From Streptomyces lomondensis (GTDB lineage Bacteria > Actinomycetota > Actinomycetes > Streptomycetales > Streptomycetaceae): a stretch of 64,000 nucleotides of DNA. Location of the stretch: contig NZ_BMWC01000001.1 in NCBI RefSeq assembly GCF_014651035.1, forward strand, positions 1,612,965 through 1,676,964, in the 5' to 3' direction. Of this stretch, positions 53,908-62,858 are shown piece after piece; position 1 is the first letter of the stretch; every line of letters begins with the position of its first letter. The notes under the pieces are model-generated. The model ran no database searches. It was not told the DNA's origin and worked only from the letters and a program-made list of their open reading frames with translations. The position numbers were made by a program, and so were the translations under genes.

Positions 53908-54602
53908 CGCGCCCCGTCCACCAGAGCCGCAGCCCCGTACCGCCCGCTCGCCGGCCGCTCGTCCAGCAGCCGCAGGAACCCCGGCACCACGGCGGCCGGC
54001 TCCGGCCGCGGCTCCTCGTCGTCCGGTACGGCCGCCGCGTACAGGTCCGTGGCCATGTCCCCGGGATCCACCGCCCAGACCCGCAGGCCCGGCTCCTCCA
54101 CGGCGAGCACCGCCATCAGCTGGTCGAGAGCCGCCTTGGAGGCCCCGTAGCCGCCCCAGGTCTCGTACGCCTCGGCGGCCGCGTCCGAGCTGACCGCGAC
54201 GACCGCACCCGCCCGGGAGGCCCGCAGCAGCGGCAGCGCCTCCTGGACCAGGCCGAGACCCGCCACCAGGTTCACCTCCAGCGCCCGCCGCAGCCCTTCT
54301 AGGGGCAGCTCCTCCAGCCGCACCAGCGGCTCGGCGCCGAGCGCGCTCGCGTTGTGCACCAGCAGGTCGACGCCGCCCAGCCGCCACGCCGCGGCCACCA
54401 GCTCCGCCCGGTGCCCGGCATCCGTGACGTCCCCGGGCAGGGCCGTCACGCGCGTGCCGTACCCGGAGACGGCCCCGGCCGCGTCCGTCAGGGCCTCGGC
54501 GCCCCGGGCGTCGAGCACCAGATCCCAGCCACGCCCGGCCAGGGCCTCGGCGAGCGCCCGCCCCAGGCCCTTGGAGGCCCCGGTGATGATCGCAACCGGC
54601 AT
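53904..54602 (-). CDS. Short-chain dehydrogenase coupled to queA
   Basis: 232 residues. VAIITGASKGLGRALAEAL cofactor motif (NADP type), NASALG (NAG-like), catalytic Ser in VVAVSSDAAAEAYETWGGYGASKAALDQL with YxxxK (YGASK) intact. Stop overlaps the queA start by 4 bp; GAGGGAG upstream of ATG 54602. Substrate unknown; the coupling to QueA suggests a shared transcript rather than a proven shared pathway. Confidence 0.9.
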   Translation of the reverse strand: MPVAIITGASKGLGRALAEALAGRGWDLVLDARGAEALTDAAGAVSGYGTRVTALPGDVTDAGHRAELVAAAWRLGGVDLLVHNASALGAEPLVRLEELPLEGLRRALEVNLVAGLGLVQEALPLLRASRAGAVVAVSSDAAAEAYETWGGYGASKAALDQLMAVLAVEEPGLRVWAVDPGDMATDLYAAAVPDDEEPRPEPAAVVPGFLRLLDERPASGRYGAAALVDGAR

Positions 54603-54837
54603 GATCAGCTCCCTCGTCGTGATCGCGTGCCCTCAACGTAGGAACGGGCCCACCCGGGCCGCCTCGGACGCGGGCCGCAATCCACCGGGTCCCTTCGCCC
54701 TACGCCGCCCGTCCGGCGCCCTGGGATCTAGGCCACGCCGCCCGGCCGCTCGGTCCCGCGACCTAGGCCCACCGGACCGGCCGCCTGCCGCCACCGGTCC
54801 GATCCGCGCTGTCACCGCCCGCCGGTACCGTGAGGAC

Positions 54838-55983
54838 ATGAGCCACGGTCCCCGGTCCGGCCTCGCCGCGGTGAGCTCCGCGTTGCTGGCCATGAGCAGG
54901 CATCTCGAGGTGCGCGACGTCCTCAAGACGATCGTCGCCTCGGCCCGCGAGCTGCTCGACGCGCAGTACGCCGCGCTCGGCGTCCCGGACGACCACGGCG
55001 GCTTCGCCCAGTTCGTGGTCGACGGCGTCAGCGAGGAACAGTGGAAGGCCATCGGCCCCCTCCCGCGCCAGCACGGCATCCTCGCCGCGATGCTGCACGA
55101 GGCCAGGGTCGAGCGCCTCGCAGACGTCCGCGAGGACCCCCGCTTCGAGGGCTGGCCGAAGGCCCACCCGGACCTGGTCGACTTCCTGGGCCTGCCGATC
55201 CGGGACGGCGACGAGGTCATCGGCGCGCTGTTCCTCGCCAACAAGAACTGTCCGAGGCCCGGGGGCGGTTGCGGCTTCACCGCGGACGACGAGGAACTGC
55301 TCGGCATCCTCGCCCAGCACGCGGCGATCGCCCTCACCAACGCCCGCCTCTACGAACGCAGCCGCGAACTGACCATCGCCGAGGAGCGCTCCCGCCTGGC
55401 CCATGAACTGCACGACGCGGTCAGCCAGAAGCTGTTCTCCCTCCGCCTGACGGCCCAGGCCGCGGCCCGCCTGGTGGACCGGGACCCGTCCCGTGCCAAG
55501 GGCGAACTCCAGCAGGTGGCGGTCCTCGCCGCCGAGGCCGCCGACGAACTGCGCGCCGCGGTCGTCGAGTTGCGCCCCGCCGCCCTCGACGAGGACGGCC
55601 TCGTCGCGACCCTCCGGACGCAGATACAGGTCCTCGACCGCGCCCACAGCGCCCGTGTGACCTTCGCCGGCCGCGGCGTGAAGGCCCTGCCCGCCTCCCA
55701 GGAGGAGGCCGTCCTGCGCGTCGCCCAGGAGGCCCTGCACAACGCCCTGCGCCACTCCGGCGCCGACCACGTCGACGTCACCCTGGACCGCCGCGGCAGC
55801 GGAGCCGTCCTGCGGGTCACGGACGACGGCAGCGGCTTCGACCCCCAGGCGGTCCGCCGCGCGGGGCGCCACCTGGGCCTGGTCTCGATGCGGGACCGGG
55901 CGAGCGGCGCCGGGGGCACGCTGACCGTGGAATCGGCGCCCGGCAAGGGCACCACGATCGAGATGGAGGTCCCCGGTGGCTGA
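54838..55983 (+). CDS. GAF-domain sensor histidine kinase (HisKA_3 type)
   Basis: 381 residues, no transmembrane segments, so cytoplasmic. GAF domain about 25-175 (VLKTIVASARELLDAQYAALGV...FLGLPIRDGDEVIGALFLANK, with CPRPGGGC between). HisKA_3 phosphoacceptor His in ERSRLAHELHDAVSQKLF. HATPase_c: N box EALHNALRHSGADHV and G box DDGSGFDP, G2 GLVSMRDRASGAGG. Such NarL-type kinases often sense redox or oxygen through GAF (DosS-like). The end overlaps the response regulator gene by 8 bp. Confidence 0.93.
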   Translation: MSHGPRSGLAAVSSALLAMSRHLEVRDVLKTIVASARELLDAQYAALGVPDDHGGFAQFVVDGVSEEQWKAIGPLPRQHGILAAMLHEARVERLADVREDPRFEGWPKAHPDLVDFLGLPIRDGDEVIGALFLANKNCPRPGGGCGFTADDEELLGILAQHAAIALTNARLYERSRELTIAEERSRLAHELHDAVSQKLFSLRLTAQAAARLVDRDPSRAKGELQQVAVLAAEAADELRAAVVELRPAALDEDGLVATLRTQIQVLDRAHSARVTFAGRGVKALPASQEEAVLRVAQEALHNALRHSGADHVDVTLDRRGSGAVLRVTDDGSGFDPQAVRRAGRHLGLVSMRDRASGAGGTLTVESAPGKGTTIEMEVPGG

Positions 55984-56617
55984 CGCGATCAAGGTACTGC
56001 TCGTCGACGACCACCAGGTCGTCCGCCGGGGTCTGCGCACGTTCCTCGAAGTGCAGGACGACATCGAGGTCGTCGGCGAGGCCGCGGACGGCGCCGAAGG
56101 GGTCGACCGCGCCGAGGAGTTGCGGCCCGACGTCATCCTCATGGACGTCAAGATGCCGGGCATGGACGGCGTCGACGCACTGCGCAGACTCCGCGAACTC
56201 GACAACCCCGCGCGCGTGCTGGTCGTCACCAGCTTCACCGAGCAGCGCACGGTGGTCCCGGCCCTGCGCGCCGGCGCCGCCGGCTACGTCTACAAGGACG
56301 TCGACCCCGACGCCCTCGCCGGAGCCATCCGCTCGGTCCACGCCGGGCACATCCTCCTCCAGCCGGAGGTCGCCGGCGCCCTGCTGTCCCAGGAGGAGGC
56401 CAACTCCGGACCGGGAAGGGCCGGTTCGCTCACCGAGCGGGAGCGCGAGGTGCTCGGCCTGATAGCGGACGGCCGCTCCAACCGGGAGATCGCCCGCGCG
56501 CTCGTCCTCTCCGAGAAGACCGTCAAGACCCACGTCTCGAACATCCTCATGAAACTCGACCTGGCCGACCGAACCCAGGCCGCCCTGTGGGCCGTTCGCC
56601 ATGGCGTGACCGGCTGA
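55976..56617 (+). CDS. NarL/LuxR-family response regulator
   Basis: 213 residues from GTG 55976. Receiver domain: acidic pair in VLLVDDHQVV, phosphoacceptor Asp in PDVILMDVKMPGMDG, Thr/Ser in VVTSFTEQ and Lys in GYVYKDVDPD. C-terminal LuxR helix-turn-helix: LTEREREVLGLIADGRSNREIA with VKTHVSNILMKLDLADRTQAA. Overlaps the kinase gene, so the two form a cognate pair. Target genes unknown; chpE lies 156 bp downstream on the same strand. Confidence 0.94.
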   Translation: MADAIKVLLVDDHQVVRRGLRTFLEVQDDIEVVGEAADGAEGVDRAEELRPDVILMDVKMPGMDGVDALRRLRELDNPARVLVVTSFTEQRTVVPALRAGAAGYVYKDVDPDALAGAIRSVHAGHILLQPEVAGALLSQEEANSGPGRAGSLTEREREVLGLIADGRSNREIARALVLSEKTVKTHVSNILMKLDLADRTQAALWAVRHGVTG

Positions 56618-56773
56618 GACGCTCGCCCCACGGCAACACGGAGGGTTCCGTTCCGGACTGAGATTCATACTGTCGTGGGAAAGTCCCTCACATGGCGCAT
56701 CCTCAGTGGATCTCCGCCGTTCTCCAGTGCGTGCTGCGGCGCCTGCCGCGGCAATCGCAAGGAGGGCTCAGAA

Positions 56774-57016
56774 GTGAAGAACCTGAAGAAGGCAGCGGCC
56801 GTGACGATGGTGGCCGGTGGCCTGCTGGCCGCGGGCGCGGGCGTGGCCTCCGCCACCAGCGCGCACGCCGACGGCCAGGCCGTGGGCTCCCCGGGCGTCG
56901 GCTCGGGCAACGTCGTCCAGGCCCCGGTGCACGTCCCGGTCAACGTCTCCGGCAACAGCGTGAACGTCGTGGGCGTCATGAACCCGGCCTTCGGCAACCA
57001 CGCCGTCAACCACTGA
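56774..57016 (+). CDS. chpE: Short chaplin ChpE
   Basis: 80 residues from GTG 56774 (AAGGAGG upstream). Signal peptide KNLKKAAAVTMVAGGLLAAGAGVASA, then a single chaplin domain: GSPGVGSGNVVQAPVHVPVN and GNSVNVVGVMNPAFGN. The two cysteines of most chaplins are absent, as in S. coelicolor ChpE (memory). Chaplins assemble into amyloid fibres on aerial hyphae and lower water surface tension; ChpE is among those made also in submerged culture. Strong hairpin follows. Confidence 0.95.
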   Translation: MKNLKKAAAVTMVAGGLLAAGAGVASATSAHADGQAVGSPGVGSGNVVQAPVHVPVNVSGNSVNVVGVMNPAFGNHAVNH

Positions 57017-57048
57017 CGCTCCACCTCCGTCTCCGAGCCGGAGGTGAA

Positions 57049-57080
57049 ACCGGCCTCCCGGGCCTGCCCGGGAGGCCGGT
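57049..57080 (+). terminator. Terminator after chpE
   Basis: ACCGGCCTCCCGGGC (57049-57063) pairs with GCCCGGGAGGCCGGT (57066-57080), 15-bp inverted repeat with minimal spacing, so the innermost pairs must open. It starts 33 bp after the stop. Confidence 0.7.
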
Positions 57081-57199
57081 CGGTCTGCTGAGCTGCGGGC
57101 ATGCGTGCCGCCTGGGGCGGCACGGGTGGGCGCAGGCAGCACCCCGCTGCGCAACGCCCCGCCCTCAGCTACAACGCCGAGCACCAGCACAACCGACAC

Positions 57200-57988
57200 T
57201 CACCGCACCCCCCGCTCCCGCTCCTCCACAACGGAGTTGTACGCAGCGACCTGCGCCCGCCGAGCCGTCCGCTCCACCGGCCGCAACGCCTCCCGCCGCG
57301 CCCCCATCTCGGACGCACTCACCGCACCCCCGTGCCCACTCTCCGTCGCCACCGCGATCAGCGTCCCCACCCGCTGCGCCAGCTCCAGCACCCGCACCGC
57401 CCGCGGCGGATACCCCGGCGCCAGCACCTCCCGCCCCCGCTCGGCCCGCGCCCGGTACGCGTCGACCGCCGCCTCCGCCACCGGCCCCGACCCGGCCACA
57501 TCCAGCCGCGTGAGCACCTCGGTCGCGTCCCGCAGGGCCTCCGCGAGTTCCCGCTCCGCCTCACCCAGCGACGGCACGTCCGCGGGCGGCGCCTCCCGCA
57601 CGGGCAGCACGTGCCACACGACCTCGACATGCACATCGCCCTCGGGCCCGGCCTCGTGCACCTCCGGCACCATCCCGAGCGCGGCCCCGTAACAGAGCAC
57701 CGCCTCCTCTGCGTCCAGCGCCCGCGCGTTGAACTCCGGCGGCCCGCTCAGCCCCAGCGGATGCCCCGGCGCGGGCAGCGCGACCCGCAGCCCGGTCACC
57801 CCGAGCGCCCGCAGCCGCCCCAGCGCCAGCGTGAGCCCGACGGGCGCCGGCTCCCCGGGCAGCTCCGCCACCCGGTGCACCGCGTCCTCGCCGACGATGG
57901 CGAGCACGGCGTCATCCGGCGAGACAAGCCCGGCCAAAAGGGCATTTCCCCAAGCTGCGAGACGTCCAGCGCGCGGTTCCGTGAGCAT
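57200..57988 (-). CDS. Conserved hypothetical protein
   Basis: 262 residues from ATG 57988. Mixed alpha/beta sequence: LGNALLAGLVSPDDAVLAIVGEDAVHRV at the start, then VALPAPGHPLGLSGPPEFNARALDAEEAVLCYG, and a helical C-terminal half (AERELAEALRDATEVLTRLDV, RVLELAQRVGTLIAVATESG, MGARREALRPVERTARRAQVAAYNSVVEE). No signal, membrane segment or enzyme motif that I recognise. Its place next to chpE is, from memory, conserved in Streptomyces. Alone on its strand between two plus-strand genes. Confidence 0.8.
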   Translation of the reverse strand: MLTEPRAGRLAAWGNALLAGLVSPDDAVLAIVGEDAVHRVAELPGEPAPVGLTLALGRLRALGVTGLRVALPAPGHPLGLSGPPEFNARALDAEEAVLCYGAALGMVPEVHEAGPEGDVHVEVVWHVLPVREAPPADVPSLGEAERELAEALRDATEVLTRLDVAGSGPVAEAAVDAYRARAERGREVLAPGYPPRAVRVLELAQRVGTLIAVATESGHGGAVSASEMGARREALRPVERTARRAQVAAYNSVVEERERGVR

Positions 57989-58149
57989 GCTCCCACCCTA
58001 GGACCCTCCAAGGACCGGACCGAGGGAATGTCCCGGCCGACCGGTGGCGTAGATTTCATGGAGGGCTGCGCCCACCGGCGCGGCGGACCGAGCCACAGGC
58101 GTACGCGACAGCCGAGACCGGCCACACTGCAAGGGGAGACAACGCGCTC

Positions 58150-58947
58150 ATGAGCGATGTTCTGGAGCTTCAGGACGTATCCGTGGTCCGCGAGGGCCGG
58201 GCTCTGGTGGACCAGGTCTCCTGGTCGGTCAAGGAGGGCGAGCGCTGGGTCATCCTCGGCCCGAACGGCGCCGGCAAGACCACTCTCCTCAACCTCGCTT
58301 CCACCTACCTCTTCCCCAGCTCGGGCACCGCCGCCATCCTCGGCGAGACCCTCGGCAGGCCCGGCACCGACGTCTTCGAACTGCGCCCGCGCATCGGCAT
58401 GGCCGGCATCGCCATGGCCGACAAGCTCCCCAAGCGCCAGACGGTCCTGGAGACGGTGCTGACCGCCGCGTACGGCATGACCGCCACCTGGCACGAGGAC
58501 TACGAGGAGATCGACGAACAGCGCGCCCGCGCCTTCCTCGACCGCCTCGGCATGAGCGAGTTCCTGGAGCGCAAGTTCGGCACGCTCTCCGAGGGCGAGC
58601 GCAAGCGCACCCTCATCGCCCGTGCCCTGATGACCGACCCCGAGCTGCTGCTCCTCGACGAGCCCGCCGCCGGCCTCGACCTCGGCGGCCGCGAGGACCT
58701 CGTGCGCCGCCTCGGCCGGCTCGCCCGCGACCCGATCGCCCCCTCGATGCTCATGGTCACCCACCACGTCGAGGAGATCCCCCCGGGCTTCACCCACGTC
58801 CTCATGATCCGCCAGGGCAAGGTCCTCGCCGCGGGCCCGCTGGAGCTCGAACTCACCTCCCGCAACCTCTCCCTCTGCTTCGGCCTCCCCCTCGTCGTCG
58901 AACAGGCGGGCGAGCGCTGGACCGCCCAGGGCCTCCCGCTGTCCTGA
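58150..58947 (+). CDS. ABC transporter ATP-binding protein
   Basis: 265 residues, single ATPase: Walker A LGPNGAGKTTLLN, signature FGTLSEGERKRTLIARAL, Walker B LLLLDEPAAGLDLGG, switch His in VTHHVEEIPPG. Sequence resembles the YclP/ModF-like iron or molybdate group of stand-alone ATPases. No permease or binding protein gene is adjacent, so the partner is elsewhere or it is soluble. GGGGAGAC lies before ATG 58150. Confidence 0.9.
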   Translation: MSDVLELQDVSVVREGRALVDQVSWSVKEGERWVILGPNGAGKTTLLNLASTYLFPSSGTAAILGETLGRPGTDVFELRPRIGMAGIAMADKLPKRQTVLETVLTAAYGMTATWHEDYEEIDEQRARAFLDRLGMSEFLERKFGTLSEGERKRTLIARALMTDPELLLLDEPAAGLDLGGREDLVRRLGRLARDPIAPSMLMVTHHVEEIPPGFTHVLMIRQGKVLAAGPLELELTSRNLSLCFGLPLVVEQAGERWTAQGLPLS

Positions 58948-59042
58948 CCCGGCCCCACGGGACGCAAATCCCCGGGTAAGAAGGGCATTTCACACGCCGG
59001 GCGCCCTGTCGGCGACAGGGTCCGCGGACCTACCATGACCAT

Positions 59043-59474
59043 GTGGAAATCGACGCATGGCTGTGGTGGCTGATCGGCGCGACAGCGCTCGGCATCGCGC
59101 TCGTGGTCACCGCGATGCCCGAACTCGGCATGCTCGCGGTGGGCGCGATCGCCGCGGCGGTGGTCACCGGCGTCTTCGGCGGCGGAGCCGTCGCCCAGGT
59201 CGCCGTCTTCGCCGTCGTCTCGACCGCGGGCATCGCCGTCGTACGCCCCATCGCCAACCGGCATCGGGCACAACGACCCCAACTCGCAACGGGTGTGGAC
59301 GCGTTGAAGGGCAGACAAGCCGTCGTCCTGGAACGCGTCGACGCCTCCGGCGGCCGGATCAAGCTGGCCGGAGAGGTCTGGTCGGCCCGCGCCCTCGACA
59401 CCGACCGCGCTTACGAAGTAGGCCAGGAAGTGGATGTCGTGGACATCGAGGGAGCCACTGCGATCGTCATGTGA
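59043..59474 (+). CDS. NfeD-like membrane protein
   Basis: 143 residues from GTG 59043. Three hydrophobic segments (WLWWLIGATALGIALVVTAM, LAVGAIAAAVVTGVFGGGA, VAVFAVVSTAGIAVVRP) and a C-terminal OB-fold domain (ALKGRQAVVLERVDASGGRIKLAGEVWSARALD...). NfeD proteins partner with SPFH proteins, and the next gene is an SPFH protein, so they likely form a membrane microdomain pair. 132 bp before that gene. Confidence 0.9.
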   Translation: MEIDAWLWWLIGATALGIALVVTAMPELGMLAVGAIAAAVVTGVFGGGAVAQVAVFAVVSTAGIAVVRPIANRHRAQRPQLATGVDALKGRQAVVLERVDASGGRIKLAGEVWSARALDTDRAYEVGQEVDVVDIEGATAIVM

Positions 59475-59606
59475 CCTCGCAGGACGTAACTGGTGAGAAC
59501 TCCTCGCGAGGTACGCGACGGTCTGTCAGACTCGACCAGCAAGATCTTCGACAACCATAGGATCTGCCGAAGGTGCCGAGGCGGAGAAGGGTACGGGGAA
59601 CGGACG

Positions 59607-60563
59607 ATGGAACCGGTCATCATCGTATTGATCATCCTGGTGGTGTTGGTCTTCATCGCCCTGATCAAGACGATCCAAGTCATCCCACAGGCCAGCGCGG
59701 CCATCGTCGAGCGCTTCGGCCGCTACACGCGGACACTCAACGCGGGCCTCAACATCGTCGTCCCGTTCATCGACACCATCCGCAACCGCATCGACCTGCG
59801 CGAACAGGTCGTCCCGTTCCCGCCGCAGCCGGTGATCACCCAGGACAACCTGGTCGTGAACATCGACACCGTCATCTACTACCAGGTGACCGACGCACGG
59901 GCCGCGACGTACGAAGTCGCCAGCTACATCCAGGCGATCGAGCAGCTCACCGTCACCACGCTGCGCAACATCATCGGCGGTATGGACCTGGAGCGGACCC
60001 TCACCTCCCGCGAGGAGATCAACGCGGCCCTGCGCGGCGTCCTCGACGAGGCCACCGGCAAGTGGGGCATCCGCGTCAACCGCGTCGAGCTGAAGGCCAT
60101 CGAGCCGCCCACCTCCATCCAGGACTCGATGGAGAAGCAGATGCGCGCCGACCGCGACAAGCGCGCCGCGATCCTCCAGGCCGAAGGTGTCCGGCAGTCC
60201 GAGATCCTGCGCGCCGAAGGTGAGAAGCAGTCCCAGATCCTGCGCGCCGAAGGTGAGGCCAAGGCAGCGGCCCTGCGCGCCGAGGGCGAGGCCCAGGCCG
60301 TCCGTACGGTCTTCGAGGCCATCCACGCCGGCGACCCGGACCAGAAGCTGCTCTCCTACCAGTACCTCCAGATGCTCCCGAAGATCGCCGAAGGCGACGC
60401 CAACAAGCTCTGGATCGTCCCCAGCGAAATCGGCGACGCCCTCAAGGGCCTCTCCGGCGCGATGGGCAACTTCGGCGGCATGGGCGGCGGTTCCGGCAAC
60501 GGAGGCGCGTCCGGCGGCAGCGTCCCCGCCCAGGAACGCCGCGAGAAGCCGTCCATCGACTGA
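59607..60563 (+). CDS. SPFH/Band 7 membrane protein (stomatin/paraslipin type)
   Basis: 318 residues. N-terminal anchor PVIIVLIILVVLVFIALIKTI; Band 7 domain with QASAAIVERFGRYTRTLNAGLNIVVPFID and ELKAIEPPTSIQDSMEKQMRADRDKRAAIL; then an Ala/Glu-rich helix with AEG repeats (QAEGVRQSEILRAEGEKQSQ...) and a Gly/Ser-rich tail. Such proteins oligomerise and organise membrane microdomains or protease quality control. Pairs with NfeD upstream. A 22-bp perfect terminator stem follows. Confidence 0.93.
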   Translation: MEPVIIVLIILVVLVFIALIKTIQVIPQASAAIVERFGRYTRTLNAGLNIVVPFIDTIRNRIDLREQVVPFPPQPVITQDNLVVNIDTVIYYQVTDARAATYEVASYIQAIEQLTVTTLRNIIGGMDLERTLTSREEINAALRGVLDEATGKWGIRVNRVELKAIEPPTSIQDSMEKQMRADRDKRAAILQAEGVRQSEILRAEGEKQSQILRAEGEAKAAALRAEGEAQAVRTVFEAIHAGDPDQKLLSYQYLQMLPKIAEGDANKLWIVPSEIGDALKGLSGAMGNFGGMGGGSGNGGASGGSVPAQERREKPSID

Positions 60564-60570
60564 CCCGGCA

Positions 60571-60617
60571 CACAGGAAGGGGGCCCGCTTCTCAGAGAAG
60601 CGGGCCCCCTTCCTGTG
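60571..60617. terminator. 22-bp perfect terminator stem between SPFH and HNH genes
   Basis: The left arm 60571-60592 (CACAGGAAGGGGGCCCGCTTCT without its last two bases shown) pairs without a mismatch with 60596-60617; loop CAG. Centred between convergent stops 60563 and 60622, so it serves both genes. Confidence 0.9.
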
Positions 60618-60621
60618 ACGG

Positions 60622-61128
60622 CTAGGCGGCAGGCTGGGCCAGCCACTCCGGCAGCGCGTCGAAGTCGTCCTGCCCCAGCGCCAGCAGCATCGCGTCCGCC
60701 GGAGTCGGCTCGAACGGCTGCCGCAGCAGCGGCATCCCCGCCTCCTCCGGAGTCCGGTTCGCCTTGCGGTGATTGTCCTGCGCACACGAGGCCACCGTGT
60801 TCAGCCACGTGTCCTGACCGCCCTGCGACCGCGGCACCACGTGGTCGACGGTCGTCGCCCGCCTCCCGCAGTACGCGCACCGGTGCCGGTCCCGGACCAG
60901 CACACCCCGCCTCGACCACGGAGCTCGTCTTCGGAAGGGCACCCGCACGTACTGGCAGAGCCTGATCACACGGGGCGCCGGTATGTCGACCGCGGCTCCC
61001 CGCATCCGCAGTTCGGGGTGGGCCTGCTCGACGACGGCCTTGTCCTGAAGCACCAGAACGACGGCTCGGTTCAGCGTCACCGTCGACAGCGGCTCGAAGC
61101 TCGCGTTGAGTACCAGCGTGTCCCGCAT
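60622..61128 (-). CDS. HNH endonuclease family protein
   Basis: 168 residues. HNH core: RCAYCGRRATTVDHVVPRSQGG, then DTWLNTVASCAQDNHRKANR; Cys pairs CAYC and SCAQ with the His of DHV coordinate metal. Similar proteins are widespread single-gene HNH nucleases in actinobacteria, role undefined (repair or restriction have been suggested). Start MRDTLVLNASFEPLSTV is typical for this family. 210 bp upstream to the PEBP gene, holding its terminator. Confidence 0.92.
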   Translation of the reverse strand: MRDTLVLNASFEPLSTVTLNRAVVLVLQDKAVVEQAHPELRMRGAAVDIPAPRVIRLCQYVRVPFRRRAPWSRRGVLVRDRHRCAYCGRRATTVDHVVPRSQGGQDTWLNTVASCAQDNHRKANRTPEEAGMPLLRQPFEPTPADAMLLALGQDDFDALPEWLAQPAA

Positions 61129-61254
61129 ACCAGCCCACCTCCCGTGTGCACCGGCCCACCCCCTGGCGGGCTGGGATCAACTCTGGCCGGGCACGCCGAG
61201 ATGGACAACGCAATATCTGCTGCTCCCACGGGGGGTGACCCCCGCGGCCCCCGG

Positions 61255-61300
61255 CAACAAAAATGCCCGCTCCTGATCAATTCCAAGACCAGGAGCGGGC
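61255..61300 (-). terminator. Rho-independent terminator of the PEBP gene
   Basis: GCCCGCTCCTG (61265-61275) pairs with CAGGAGCGGGC (61290-61300); on the minus strand the stem is followed by ATTTTTGTTG. A T-run is rare in this genome, making this a classic intrinsic terminator. It is 39 bp after the PEBP stop. Confidence 0.85.
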
Positions 61301-61338
61301 AAACGTTCCGTGAACGCTGGGATTGCTCGGCGGCTCGC

Positions 61339-61878
61339 TCAGCCCTCGGCGGGCACCTCGTACTCACCGATCAGCTGGGCCCGCGCGATCGTGTGGAACC
61401 GCAGGTTGAAGCCCACGAACGCCGGCGTGGCATCCGCGTCCGGACCGAGCTTCTCCTGGTCCACGGCGTACACCGTGAACACATACCGGTGCGGCCCGTC
61501 ACCGGCCGGCGGCGCGGCCCCGCCGAACTCCTTGGAGCCGTAGTCGTTACGAGCCTGGATCGCGCCCTCGGGCAGCCCCTCGAACTTGCCGCTGCCCGCA
61601 CCCGCCGGCAGCTCGGTCACCGACGCCGGGATGTCGAACACCACCCAGTGCCAGAACCCGCTGCCCGTCGGAGCGTCGGGGTCGTAGCAGGTCACGGCGA
61701 AGCTCTTGGTCTCGGGCGGGAAGCCCTCCCACCGCAGGTGCGGTGAGGTGTTGCCGGCCGCGTAGACCTGAGCGTCCTTGAGCGTCGCCCCCTCCTGGAC
61801 GTCCTCACTCGTCACCGTGAAGGACGGCACGGGCGGATGGAAGTCGTGGGGGAGCGGCCGCCGCTTGAGCTCGGTCAC
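61339..61878 (-). CDS. YbhB/YbcL family Raf kinase inhibitor-like protein (PEBP)
   Basis: 179 residues from GTG 61878 (AGGAGGT six bases upstream). PEBP fold: [23 protein letters not shown] (conserved DPDxP and GxWHWV) and the C-terminal [11 protein letters not shown]. No signal peptide, so cytoplasmic in form. Function in bacteria unclear. Monocistronic, ending at a true intrinsic terminator; SpoOM lies 53 bp upstream on the same strand. Confidence 0.92.
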   Translation of the reverse strand: MTELKRRPLPHDFHPPVPSFTVTSEDVQEGATLKDAQVYAAGNTSPHLRWEGFPPETKSFAVTCYDPDAPTGSGFWHWVVFDIPASVTELPAGAGSGKFEGLPEGAIQARNDYGSKEFGGAAPPAGDGPHRYVFTVYAVDQEKLGPDADATPAFVGFNLRFHTIARAQLIGEYEVPAEG

Positions 61879-61930
61879 CTCGGTACCTCCTGATCGGTTC
61901 TTGCAGTCGAACCCGAGCCTAGGGCCTCCC

Positions 61931-62713
61931 CTAGAACCAGTTGCGCTTGCTGCCGACTTCGGAGAGCCACTGGTTGATGTACGCCGTCCAGTCGGTCCCC
62001 TGGTAGTCGTTGAGCCCCACCTGGAAGGACCGGAAGGTGTCGCTGCCCTCGCTGAACAGACCCGGCTTCTTGTCCATCTCGAGCACCACGTCCATGGCGT
62101 GCTCGTCGGCCACGAAGCTCAGCTCCACCTGGTTCAGCCCCCGGTACTGCTGCGGCGGGAAGAACTCGATCTCCTGGTAGAACGGCAGCTTCTGCCGCGT
62201 ACCCCGGATGACACCGCGCTCCATGTCCGCGTTCTTGAACCGGAAGCCCAGCTGGAGGAACGCGTCCAGGATCGCCTTCTGCGCCGGCAGCGGATGCACG
62301 TTGATCGGGTCCAGGTCACCCGAGTCCACGGCACGCGCGATCTCCAGCTCCGTGGAGACACCGATGTTCATCGAGCGCAGCGCCTGCCCGTCGATCATTG
62401 TGATCGGCGTCTCCCACGGGATCTCCAGCCCGAACTGCACCGCGTGCACCGCGTTCGCCTGGAGCTCGAACGCCCCGCCCAGCCGCGACTTCGTGAACTC
62501 GATGTCCTGCTTGTACTCCTGGTCGCCGCTCTCCACCTCGACCTTGGCCTGGAGCCCGACCGAGAGCCCCTCGATCTGCTGGTTCACGGACCCGCCCTGG
62601 ATCCGCACCTCACCCTGGACGACACCGCCCGGCACGACGTTGATCTCGTGCAGCACCGTCTCGACGGAAGCCCCGCCGGCCCCCAGGCTCGCGAGCAGCT
62701 TCTTGAACGCCAT
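61931..62713 (-). CDS. Sporulation-control protein SpoOM family
   Basis: 260 residues, [41 protein letters not shown] start, typical of SpoOM: arrestin-like beta-sandwich, with [44 protein letters not shown] in the centre. In Bacillus loss of SpoOM alters sporulation; the Streptomyces role is undefined. Long C-terminal end [14 protein letters not shown]. Reading ATG 62713 with GAGAGGGAGAG upstream. Confidence 0.92.
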   Translation of the reverse strand: MAFKKLLASLGAGGASVETVLHEINVVPGGVVQGEVRIQGGSVNQQIEGLSVGLQAKVEVESGDQEYKQDIEFTKSRLGGAFELQANAVHAVQFGLEIPWETPITMIDGQALRSMNIGVSTELEIARAVDSGDLDPINVHPLPAQKAILDAFLQLGFRFKNADMERGVIRGTRQKLPFYQEIEFFPPQQYRGLNQVELSFVADEHAMDVVLEMDKKPGLFSEGSDTFRSFQVGLNDYQGTDWTAYINQWLSEVGSKRNWF

Positions 62714-62858
62714 GACTCTCCCTCTCGCCCACTACGGGTGGATCCTTGATCCCTAAAAACGCGATCCGGCCGTGGCCGGTTCCATACCCTCACCCTGGCA
62801 AGCCCGGTGCCCGTCGGCCACCCCACCGCACCGTCCGTCTCCAGTACCCTCGGACGGC

